From positions 1 to 41,831 of the forward strand of contig JAISXA010000212.1 of NCBI GenBank assembly GCA_031270685.1: 41,831 nt of DNA, written 5' to 3'. Below are positions 20,430 through 28,217 of the stretch, piece after piece. The notes under the pieces are model-generated. The model worked only from the letters and a program-made list of their open reading frames with translations, was not told the DNA's origin and searched no databases. Numbering within the stretch: the first letter of the stretch is position 1; each line of letters opens with the position of its first letter. Source of the DNA: Planctomycetota bacterium (lineage in GTDB: Bacteria > Planctomycetota > SZUA-567). A program made the position numbers and the translations under genes.

Positions 20430-21434
20430 ATGGTAAAACGCATGACAGCCTTGGCCGCAGTGCTGCTGGTTTGCTGCCTCATGGTCGCGACCGCCGGCGA
20501 AAAGAAACGTTACGCCTTCATCTTCAAGTCCACCGGCAACCCGTTCGGAGAGAAGTTGATGGAAGGCTTTAAGACGGCGATCGAGGAATCCGGAGCCGAA
20601 GCGATTCTCCGCGCTCCCGACCTTCCGACCGCCGAAGCGCAGATCATGATCATCGAGGAACTCATCGCCCAGAACGTTGACGGCATCGGCCTCGCCGCCA
20701 ACGACCCCGACGCCCTGCAGCCGGTCCTCCGCAAGGCGATGCGGCAGGAAATTCCCATCGTGACCGCCGACTCGGCCACCAACCCCGAGAGCCGCTTGGT
20801 CCACATCAACCAAGCCGATCCCGAACTGATCGGTCGCGTCCAGATCCAGGCCGCCTATGACATGGCTGGCGGCAAGGGCGATATCGCCATTCTCTCCGCC
20901 ACCTCCCAGGCCACCAACCAGAACACCTGGATCGAGTGGATGAAGAAGGAACTAGAACTGCCCAAATACAAGGACATGAAATTGGTCAAGGTCGCGTACG
21001 GCGACGACCTCCGCGACAAGTCCACCTCGGAGACGGAAGCTCTTCTGAAGACCTTCCCCGATCTCAAAGTCATCATCGCCCCCACCACCGTCGGCATCGC
21101 CGCCGCCGGCAAGGTGCTCACCGACAAGAACCTCAAGGGCAAGGTGTTCCTGACCGGACTCGGCCTGCCCAGCGAAATGGCCGACTACATCAAGAACGGC
21201 GTCTGTCCCTGGATGTACCTGTGGAACCCGATCGACCTCGGCTATCTCGCCGGATACGCTCTCGTCGGCGCGTCCGACGGCATTATGACCGGAACCATCG
21301 GCGAATACATCAACGCCGGCAAGCTCAGCGCCAAGACGGTCGTTTCGGCCGGCGACGGAGGCACCGAAATCATGCTCGGCGCCCCCTTCAAGTTCGACCC
21401 CGAGAACATCGACCAGTGGAAGGATGTGTATTGA
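20430..21434 (+). CDS. Periplasmic sugar-binding protein, RhaS/LsrB-like (Peripla_BP_4)
   Basis: A 334-aa exported binding protein that delivers the sugar to the permeases. The signal peptide MVKRMTALAAVLLVCCLMVA is probably cut after ATA. The mature part begins KKRYAFIFKSTGNPFG, and GIGLAANDPDALQPVLRKA, GLGLPSEMADYIKNGV and LWNPIDLGYLAGYAL are typical of the rhamnose/autoinducer-2 binding group. ATG 20430 is chosen over ATG 20412 because GGAG lies 8 nt upstream and the signal peptide then has normal length. It is last in the operon and is followed by a strong terminator. Substrate not determined by sequence. Confidence 0.9.
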   Translation: MVKRMTALAAVLLVCCLMVATAGEKKRYAFIFKSTGNPFGEKLMEGFKTAIEESGAEAILRAPDLPTAEAQIMIIEELIAQNVDGIGLAANDPDALQPVLRKAMRQEIPIVTADSATNPESRLVHINQADPELIGRVQIQAAYDMAGGKGDIAILSATSQATNQNTWIEWMKKELELPKYKDMKLVKVAYGDDLRDKSTSETEALLKTFPDLKVIIAPTTVGIAAAGKVLTDKNLKGKVFLTGLGLPSEMADYIKNGVCPWMYLWNPIDLGYLAGYALVGASDGIMTGTIGEYINAGKLSAKTVVSAGDGGTEIMLGAPFKFDPENIDQWKDVY

Positions 21435-21477
21435 TCCGTATCGGCCGAAAGCCGGTAACGTGGTGAAGACGCGAAAG

Positions 21478-21507
21478 ACGGCGGCGGAGAGCGATCTCCG
21501 CCGCCGT
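21478..21507. terminator. Strong terminator hairpin between convergent genes
   Basis: Perfect 13-bp stem ACGGCGGCGGAGA/TCTCCGCCGCCGT with loop GCGA, followed by TCTTGG on plus and CTTTCG on minus. It separates the transport operon from the convergent L,D-transpeptidase-like gene and may work in both directions, though the T tracts are poor. Confidence 0.75.
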
Positions 21508-21534
21508 TCTTGGTATGCGAGCGGGAAACGCCCG

Positions 21535-22869
21535 TCATTTGTTCTGGATGATCACCCACGACTTGTCGGGGAGGGCGGTGAATATCTCCTCCATTTGCGG
21601 CTCCTCGAGGGCGAATCCGCCTTCGGTGACGTCGACCCAGCGCCTGAGGCCGCTGATGCCCACGCCTCCGCCGGCTTCCGTGTCCTGGGGGGGAAGTTCC
21701 CGCCGCCGCCACGCGTTTTCCACCTCGGCCTGGCGGATCGGGTCGAGGCCGATCCGGCGACCATCCTCCGGAGATGGCCAAGAAAGGAACAGGCGCGGCC
21801 CGTCCGCATCGCGATAGCGGTCGGCGACGTAGTACCGGCCATACGGAACCCGCCCGTCATGCGCCGACATTTTGTCTCCTTCCAGGGACTCCGGCACTCC
21901 GACCTGGTGGTAGCTCCGTATATATCCCTGGTCGGGAAGGCACAGGCCGATGAACTTGAGGTCGGGGTATATGGTCAGGAACGCGCCCGGGATGGGGCCG
22001 GTGATCTCCCGATTTTTCCAATCGATTGTCGCTTGGTGCGTCATGTCCCCGCTCTCGGCGCGTTTGGAGGGATTCCCCACGCCGATGAGAATGGGCGCCT
22101 CGGCGATAGCGACCGTTCCGGTGGCGGTAACCGCAGCCGGCTCGCCGCGCCGTATCGGCGGCGGAAGCATCGGCGGCGTGACTGGAGTCGACGGGGCGGG
22201 AGCGCTTTGGCTCGCCGCCGCGTCGGGGCTTTCGGAAGCCCCGACGCTGATACCGGTCTGGGCTGGCGGAGCGATGACAGGGAGTTCGGGGAACGTTTCC
22301 TTCTCCGCCTTCTCCTCGACGCCGGGTTGCGGCCATCCGGGCATGTCCCCCGCCCGGAACGAGGTCATCGGAATCTGCGGAGGCATGCCGATAGGTTCAC
22401 GCCGGCTGCGGAACGGGACATCGTCCTCCCAGCTCCAGGCGTTCCTCGTCTCCCGCCGCCAGTCGGTTTCCGCCACCGACTTCGTTGTGAGGTCAAGGTT
22501 GGTCTTGGCGAATCGCGAATCGTTCCAGCCGAAGAAGTTGTTGGCGGTGAGTCTCCATTCCGGCGGTTGCGGCGACCCCGGGACAGGCATTTTGCGGATT
22601 GGCTCGTCTTCCTCCGCTTTCCAGTCGAGCCGGTCGCCCGGAGGAGGATTGCCGAAGGTGAAGGCAAAATTGAAACGCCACACTCCCGGCCGCCACGCCA
22701 AAAAGGCTATGGCGCCGGTGACGAACAGGAGGAACATCGCGCGCAGCAACGCCTCCCACGCGAAGCGATTGCCGGTCATGGTATGCGCCGACTGCCGGCC
22801 CTGTTCCGATTGATTCAAGTCGGGGTCGTGGCCGGCGGATCGATTTCCATCCCGAGTGTGGTTTTCCAT
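21535..22869 (-). CDS. Membrane-anchored L,D-transpeptidase (YkuD-like) homologue lacking catalytic His and Cys
   Basis: A 444-aa protein with one N-terminal membrane helix (about residues 42-60, LLRAMFLLFVTGAIAFLAW), a Pro-rich linker of about 200 residues, and a C-terminal domain from about 270. VPYGRYYVADR, LFLSWPSPEDGRR and FALEEPQMEEIFTAL line up with YafK/ErfK-type L,D-transpeptidases (TPEGRYYV..., LSYPNAEDARRG, IALENEDIEELFAL). Where active enzymes have IHG...TAGC, this protein has ISG (Ser406) and TEGG (Gly418), so both the catalytic His and Cys are missing. It is likely a peptidoglycan-binding or regulatory pseudoenzyme in the periplasm. ATG 22869 has GGAAGG upstream. It is divergent from the TPR/ExbB/VWA locus. 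Confidence 0.75.
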   Translation of the reverse strand: MENHTRDGNRSAGHDPDLNQSEQGRQSAHTMTGNRFAWEALLRAMFLLFVTGAIAFLAWRPGVWRFNFAFTFGNPPPGDRLDWKAEEDEPIRKMPVPGSPQPPEWRLTANNFFGWNDSRFAKTNLDLTTKSVAETDWRRETRNAWSWEDDVPFRSRREPIGMPPQIPMTSFRAGDMPGWPQPGVEEKAEKETFPELPVIAPPAQTGISVGASESPDAAASQSAPAPSTPVTPPMLPPPIRRGEPAAVTATGTVAIAEAPILIGVGNPSKRAESGDMTHQATIDWKNREITGPIPGAFLTIYPDLKFIGLCLPDQGYIRSYHQVGVPESLEGDKMSAHDGRVPYGRYYVADRYRDADGPRLFLSWPSPEDGRRIGLDPIRQAEVENAWRRRELPPQDTEAGGGVGISGLRRWVDVTEGGFALEEPQMEEIFTALPDKSWVIIQNK

Positions 22870-23198
22870 TGGGCCTTCCGGGTATACTTAAGAATTCGCG
22901 CCCCGTCGATCGCACGGAGTCCGGTCCGCCCGTAACCGGATCTGATCGGCGGCCGCGAATGCGGATGCACATAATATCGGCCGTTTTCGCCGGAGAATTC
23001 AGTCAAGGCGATTTTCGTTGTTGCTGGGAAAAGGTGACATTCCGTCCCCGAGGGTCTTTTCCGCGACAGCCATTGACGTTTAGGCTAAAGTATGTACGGG
23101 GGAGATGCCGATATTACGTCGGGGAGTCTTTTTTGTACTGTCTGCATGCCCGGGGATGCGTTCGGCCCCGGGCCGATTCGGACGGCTAAGGATATGTC
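22870..23198. other. Divergent intergenic region, presumed promoters of two envelope genes
   Basis: 329 nt between the L,D-transpeptidase-like gene and the TPR gene. It must hold promoters in both directions, but I see no convincing pair with proper spacing. TTGACG at 23074 has TATGTA only 12 nt away. No repeat element or RNA gene is seen. A plain AAGGA ribosome site precedes ATG 23199. Confidence 0.5.
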
Positions 23199-26100
23199 AT
23201 GAGCTTGAAAGTCAAGGTGCTGGATTCGTATCCGGCCGGCGCGGCCGGAGTCGCCCTATTCCTTTTATCGCTCTATGCCCTTTCGGCCCATCCCGTCTTG
23301 GCGGGCGAATCGGCATCCGCGCAATTGGAACAGATCCGCCGTCTTATCGGCGAGCGGGGCGAATACGACCTCGCCGAAAGCAGGTTGAAGGTTTTCGTCG
23401 ACGAATTCCGATCCCTGCCCGCGGCGGCGGAGGCGCTTCTGCTTCTCGGGTATTGCCAGGACAAATTGGCGCTGAACCAAAACCGCCCTGAAAAGAGCCA
23501 GGAAGCCGCCGCCTCCTATTCGCGCGTGCTGAACGAATATCCTAACGCCCCCAAAAACCTGCGCGCCGACGCCGCCATGGGTGCGGCCGACGCCTGGTTC
23601 AGAATCCGCCGTTACGAGGACGCCATCCGCCGCTACGGCGAGGTGCTCGAGTTGTCCGAACGCCAGGAACAGATCGAGACGGCTCTCATGTGGCGGGGTG
23701 AAGCGAACTATTACAAAGGAATCGACGAGAAGGACGCCGGGGGCTCCGGGCAGGATTGGCTTGACGCCGCGCTTGTCGACTTCTCATCCTTCGTCACCCG
23801 ATTTCCCGATGCGAAGAATCTCGCCGCCGGGATATACGGCGCCGCCCTCGCAGCTTTCGACGGCGGAAAATACGTCGAGTCGCTTCCCTTGCTCAGGCGG
23901 TTTATTTTCGAATTCCCATCCGATCGGCGCTACGAGGAATGTCTGTATCTCGAGGGCGAGTCTCTGTATCGACTGAAACGTTATGAGGAGGCGCGAGCGG
24001 CGTTCCGGCGGGTTCTGGAAAAACGTCCCGACGGCGAATACGCCCCAGACGCCCGGGGCGGAGTCGCCTGGGTCGACCGCGCTCTCGGCCGCATCGCCGA
24101 CGCGGCGTCCGGATTTGAGGAAGCCGCGAAACTGGCCGGGGAGGACGAGGAACTTTCACTGTCTTACCTTTATGACGCGGGTTGCGCGTGGCAGGAAGTG
24201 GGCGACGTTCAGAAGGCGGCCAAGCCGCTGCAGCAGGTGGCGAAGGCTTCCAATCATCCCATGAACGGTCTCGCCTGGCTGCGCTTGGGGACGCTGTGGC
24301 AGGAGCAGGCGAAGGAGGCGCGCGAGCGAGCCCGCGCCGCCGCCGACACGGCGACGCGGGACAATTTCCTCGCCAGACAAAAGGAGATCGGCGGCGAAGC
24401 GGTCAATTATCTGAGAAAAGCCATGGAAAACGGCAAACTCGGCGACGAGGAGATCGAGGCCGAGTCGATTTTGGGCGAGGTGCTGCTCGACGCGGAACGG
24501 TACGAGGAGGCGGCGCGGACCTTCGGCGAGATCGCCCGCAAATGGCCCGATTCTGGCCGCGCGCCATGGGCTTTATACCATCGGGCGCTGTCGCTTCGGG
24601 AGATGGCCCGGCGCGCCGAAAAGGGAAGGGCGGAGGATCTCCTGGCCCAGGCCGCGCAAGCGCTCCGCTCCGCGCTCGGCCATGAAAACGCCCGGGAACG
24701 CCTGCACGCGACGCTAGCCCTCGCCGACTACGCGGCGATCGGCGGCGATCTTGAGGAAGCTAGAAGAAATTTCCGTTGGCTGGCGACCGAGGGCGAGGTT
24801 TGGGCGCGGGAGTGGCGCGACCGTGACGGTCAAGGCGATCCGGCGCTTGTGGCGCTGGCGGCGGAATACGGCGCCGGCGCGCTGTTCCGCCTTGCGGAAT
24901 CCTATTTCCAGGAAGCGGATATGCCCCGGGCCTCCGGGTTTTATCAGGAGATTCTGACCAACCATCCCGAAACGCCGCAGGCGGCGATGGCGGAGCTCAG
25001 GCTTGGCGAGATCGCTGAAAGCGGCAAGGATGTGGAAACCGCCCGCAGGCGCTACGAGTCGGCGCTGAGGCTCGGCGAACGCTTCGGCGCGAATCTGGTC
25101 GGCTCGACGATCGCCAATGCCCGCCGCCACCTGGGAATTCTCGACCTCCGCGACGGCCAGCGAACGCCGAACGACCAGGAGCGGCGCGCAAAGCTGGAGA
25201 GCGCCCTGGCTCACCTCTCCGCCGTGCTTGAGAATCCGCCCGCCGACGTCAACCAGGCACGGGTGCTCTATTTCCTCGCGGACGCGAAATACAGCCTCGG
25301 CATGAAAAAAGAGGCGCTGGTTGATTACGGGAAGAGCCTCGCCGGCGATCCCAAGGGCGATGTCTCCGACGCCGCGCTGTATGGCGTCGCCTGGGTGAAT
25401 TTCGAGCTTGAGGATTACCCGGAAGCGCTCGCCGCCGTCGGCCGCCTGATGTCGGAATTCCCCAGCAGCATCCTGCGCCCGGACGCGATGATTCTCGGGG
25501 CGACCGCGAAACGGTCATCCGGCGACGCCGAAGGCGCGCTTGCGGACCTGGACGCGCTCCTCGCCGACTACCCCGGGCACCGTCTCGCCGCCCGCGCGGA
25601 ACTCGAACGGGCCTCGGCTCTGGACGAACTCGGCCGCCACGAGGAGGCGGCCCGCGCGTTTCAAGCCTTCCTCGCCGACCACCCCGACCATCCGGACACG
25701 CCGCAGGCGCTTTACCAGCGTTCCTGGTCGCTTTGGAACCAAATCAAGCCTCAAGTGCTTGAGGCGAGGGAAGCGGAGCGCAGGTACCGCGAGCTTGCCG
25801 GGAACGCGGACGCGGAAACTTTGCCCGATCCCGACCGACTGGCGGCGTTGAACGCCAGGGACGAAATGAACCGCGCGGCGGAACGGGTCCGCTCCGCCGA
25901 GGACGAGATACTCTCGCTTCTCCGCGAGCTGACCGACCGCTATCCCGGCAATCCCGTGGTCGAGTCCGCGTGGATGCGCATCGGGGAGATTCTCTATGAT
26001 CGCGGCGAATACCAGCAGGCGTCCGCGGCGTACCGCCGGTCGCTCACCCTGGCGGAGACGCGCAAGTCGGAACTTGCCGTAAATGCGCAATATCGCCTTG

Positions 26101-26906
26101 CCTGGAGCATTCAACGCCTTTCGGAAGCTTCGGAACGCTCCTGGCGTTCGGAAAGGGATCCCGAGCGCAAGGAGGCTGTCGGCAAGGAAATGTGGGACCG
26201 GCGGCTGGCGGCGATCGAAGCCTTCGAAACCATTATCGGCAAATATTCCAAGAGCGCGCTGGCGGGCGAGGCCGCCTATCTCGCCGCCGAGCTCCGCCGC
26301 CGCTCCGGCCAGGACAACAGCGATGTGGCGCGCCGCGGCGGCTGGTACGACACCGCGATTCAACGCTACCGGCAGGCGCTGGAAATGGGCGGCGCCGACG
26401 CCGCCTACCAGCGCGCGGCCGAACACGGCATCGCCCTTTCGTATCTGCTCGACCGGAAGTTCGCCGAGGCGCGCGAGCGTTTCCAGAAATTTCTGTTCGA
26501 CTATTCCGACGGTCCTTTCACCCAGGAGGCGTATTGGGGGCTTGGCCAGGCCAACCTCGAATTGGAAGCCTACGTCGAAGCGGGAACCGCCTTCGAACGG
26601 GCGCTCGCCCTCGACGGCGACACGGAAACCGCCGCCAAAGCGCTGTACGGCCTTGGATTCGTCGCCGCGCAAGCGGGGGACCGCGAAAAGGCGCGAGTGC
26701 AGTTCCTGGACGTTGATTTCCGGTATCCGCAGTATCCGAACTGGGCCGCGTCCGCGCTGGTGAGCGCGGCGAGGATGGCGCTGTCCTCCGGACAGACCGA
26801 CAAGGCGATAAGCGATCTTGAACGCGTTCTCGCCCGCTATCCCGACACGCCCTCCGCCGAGGAGGCGAAGGATCTGCAAGCCGGGATCGTCGCCGGGGAC
26901 AAGTGA
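23199..26906 (+). CDS. Large exported TPR-repeat protein
   Basis: A 1235-aa protein with a signal peptide (hydrophobic AAGVALFLLSLYALSA, cut after VLA near residue 36), so probably periplasmic. Almost the whole mature chain is tetratricopeptide-like repeats with the CpoB/YbgF/BamD flavour (e.g. YQEILTNHPETPQAAMAELRLGEI, VLARYPDTPSAEEAKDL). Several long helical linkers rich in Ala/Arg/Glu occur. Such repeats act as scaffolds for protein complexes. It is the first gene of the locus that continues with ExbB, ExbD and the giant VWA protein, 43 nt upstream of ExbB. By analogy CpoB works with TolQ/TolR, so a scaffold role for this machine is reasonable but inferred. ATG 23199 has AAGGA upstream. 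Confidence 0.85.
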   Translation: MSLKVKVLDSYPAGAAGVALFLLSLYALSAHPVLAGESASAQLEQIRRLIGERGEYDLAESRLKVFVDEFRSLPAAAEALLLLGYCQDKLALNQNRPEKSQEAAASYSRVLNEYPNAPKNLRADAAMGAADAWFRIRRYEDAIRRYGEVLELSERQEQIETALMWRGEANYYKGIDEKDAGGSGQDWLDAALVDFSSFVTRFPDAKNLAAGIYGAALAAFDGGKYVESLPLLRRFIFEFPSDRRYEECLYLEGESLYRLKRYEEARAAFRRVLEKRPDGEYAPDARGGVAWVDRALGRIADAASGFEEAAKLAGEDEELSLSYLYDAGCAWQEVGDVQKAAKPLQQVAKASNHPMNGLAWLRLGTLWQEQAKEARERARAAADTATRDNFLARQKEIGGEAVNYLRKAMENGKLGDEEIEAESILGEVLLDAERYEEAARTFGEIARKWPDSGRAPWALYHRALSLREMARRAEKGRAEDLLAQAAQALRSALGHENARERLHATLALADYAAIGGDLEEARRNFRWLATEGEVWAREWRDRDGQGDPALVALAAEYGAGALFRLAESYFQEADMPRASGFYQEILTNHPETPQAAMAELRLGEIAESGKDVETARRRYESALRLGERFGANLVGSTIANARRHLGILDLRDGQRTPNDQERRAKLESALAHLSAVLENPPADVNQARVLYFLADAKYSLGMKKEALVDYGKSLAGDPKGDVSDAALYGVAWVNFELEDYPEALAAVGRLMSEFPSSILRPDAMILGATAKRSSGDAEGALADLDALLADYPGHRLAARAELERASALDELGRHEEAARAFQAFLADHPDHPDTPQALYQRSWSLWNQIKPQVLEAREAERRYRELAGNADAETLPDPDRLAALNARDEMNRAAERVRSAEDEILSLLRELTDRYPGNPVVESAWMRIGEILYDRGEYQQASAAYRRSLTLAETRKSELAVNAQYRLAWSIQRLSEASERSWRSERDPERKEAVGKEMWDRRLAAIEAFETIIGKYSKSALAGEAAYLAAELRRRSGQDNSDVARRGGWYDTAIQRYRQALEMGGADAAYQRAAEHGIALSYLLDRKFAEARERFQKFLFDYSDGPFTQEAYWGLGQANLELEAYVEAGTAFERALALDGDTETAAKALYGLGFVAAQAGDREKARVQFLDVDFRYPQYPNWAASALVSAARMALSSGQTDKAISDLERVLARYPDTPSAEEAKDLQAGIVAGDK

Positions 26907-26949
26907 CGGGGCGAAATACACGGCTTTTTTGAAATCGGGGGAATTGAAG

Positions 26950-27774
26950 ATGAAAACGCGGATGCTCCTGGTTGTAACCGCCCTCTTGGCCGTCGCCGCG
27001 CTTGGCTATGCCGATGAAATCAGCAGGGATTCCATCCTGACCACCTTCGAACGCGGCGGCGGAGTCATGTGGGCGATCCTGCTGGTGTCGATTTACGGCT
27101 GCTGGTACGCGGTCGAACGGATTATTTCGTTGCTGCGCGCAGTGCAAATCCCCAAGCGGCTCATGGACGACATGCGCGAGGCGATGATGCGCGGGGGCGT
27201 GGCCGCCGGCCGCAAGCTGGTCGAAGGCAAAAAGAGCGCGATGGCGAAAATCATGTATACCCTGCTTTCGAGAAGCGGCGCGACGCGGCGCGAACTGGAG
27301 GCGGTCCTCGACGAGGAGGGGACGCGCATCCTGTTCGACATGCGGAAAAACCTCAGGCCGATCGGCGTGGCGGCGATAATAGCGCCGCAACTTGGTCTTC
27401 TTGGTACGGTGTTCGGGCTTATCGCCGCTTTTCGCGCCGCCGCCGAATTGGGAATGGACGATCCCAGGAACTTCGCCGCCGGCATCTACGAGGCGCTGTA
27501 CACCACGGCCTTCGGGCTGGTCGTGGGCATTCCGTTTCTCCTCATCTACAACTGGCTGCGGACCAAGGCCGACGCCATCGTGCGCGAGGTCGAGGAGCGC
27601 GCCCTCGCCTTCATTTCGGCCGCCTCCAACCGCGCGGAAATGGCGCGCCGGGAGGTGGACAACCGGTCCGAGCCCGCTTCCGGGTTCGAGGACGGGGATT
27701 CGCTCAACGAGTCGACCACCGTCGACGACGGTCCGGGCGCCGATTCCGAGGACACCAGCGTTCAGGAACTGTGA
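26950..27774 (+). CDS. MotA/TolQ/ExbB proton-channel family protein
   Basis: A 274-aa inner-membrane protein, the channel subunit of a proton-motive-force-driven complex. An N-terminal signal-like helix (MLLVVTALLAVAALGYA) is followed by three membrane segments: VMWAILLVSIYGCWYAVE, IGVAAIIAPQLGLLGTVFGLIAAF with the conserved LLGTVFG motif, and ALYTTAFGLVVGIPFLLIYN. The extra N-terminal signal peptide before the first segment is found in many ExbB proteins of non-enteric bacteria. The last 40 residues are acidic and disordered. ATG 26950 is preceded by a GGGG-rich site; a longer upstream frame overlaps the TPR gene and is unlikely. It pairs with the ExbD gene 29 nt downstream. Confidence 0.9.
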   Translation: MKTRMLLVVTALLAVAALGYADEISRDSILTTFERGGGVMWAILLVSIYGCWYAVERIISLLRAVQIPKRLMDDMREAMMRGGVAAGRKLVEGKKSAMAKIMYTLLSRSGATRRELEAVLDEEGTRILFDMRKNLRPIGVAAIIAPQLGLLGTVFGLIAAFRAAAELGMDDPRNFAAGIYEALYTTAFGLVVGIPFLLIYNWLRTKADAIVREVEERALAFISAASNRAEMARREVDNRSEPASGFEDGDSLNESTTVDDGPGADSEDTSVQEL

Positions 27775-27803
27775 GGCGGTTCGGGACCGATTGGAGGCGT
27801 TGT

Positions 27804-28217
27804 ATGCGCGGCATGCGTGAAGAGGAAAATTTCGATATCCCCCTGACGTCCCTGATCGACGTCGCGTTTCAACTGCTTATATTCTTTCTCGTGGCGACCA
27901 CCTTTATCCGCAGGGAAACTGATCACACGGTGCGCCTCCCGGAGAGCGAGGCCGGCGTGAAGGCCGCCTCGGTTCCCGACCGCCTGGTCGTAAACATCCG
28001 CGCGGACGGGACGCTGGTGGTCAACGGCATGGTGCGAACCGAGGGGGAACTGCGCGAGGCGGCGGCCGAATTCGCGCGCGCCCACCCGGAGCGGGCGGCG
28101 GTGATCCGCGCGGACGGCAGGGTCGTTTACCAGTCGGTGATGCGCGTTTTCGGCATCTGCCGCGCGAGCGGCGTCAAATACGTGGATTTGCCGGTGTTGG
28201 AGCCTGAATCGCGATGA
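27804..28217 (+). CDS. ExbD/TolR family protein
   Basis: A 137-aa inner-membrane protein with one N-terminal membrane helix, LTSLIDVAFQLLIFFLVATT, containing the Asp of the ExbD/TolR proton path (LIDVAF). It has a small periplasmic domain (VVNIRADGTLVVNG, ADGRVVYQSVMRVFGICRASGV). GGAGG lies 6 nt before ATG 27804. Its stop overlaps the ATG of the giant VWA gene (ATGA), so expression is coupled. With ExbB it should form a rotary or force-transducing stator. No TonB or TolA with a typical C-terminal domain is in the window. Confidence 0.92.
   Translation: MRGMREEENFDIPLTSLIDVAFQLLIFFLVATTFIRRETDHTVRLPESEAGVKAASVPDRLVVNIRADGTLVVNGMVRTEGELREAAAEFARAHPERAAVIRADGRVVYQSVMRVFGICRASGVKYVDLPVLEPESR

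Noticed and set aside
23074-23100. TTGACG/TATGTA as promoter of the TPR-ExbB-VWA operon
   Set aside because: Spacing of 12 nt is too short; no better pair was found, so no promoter is annotated there.
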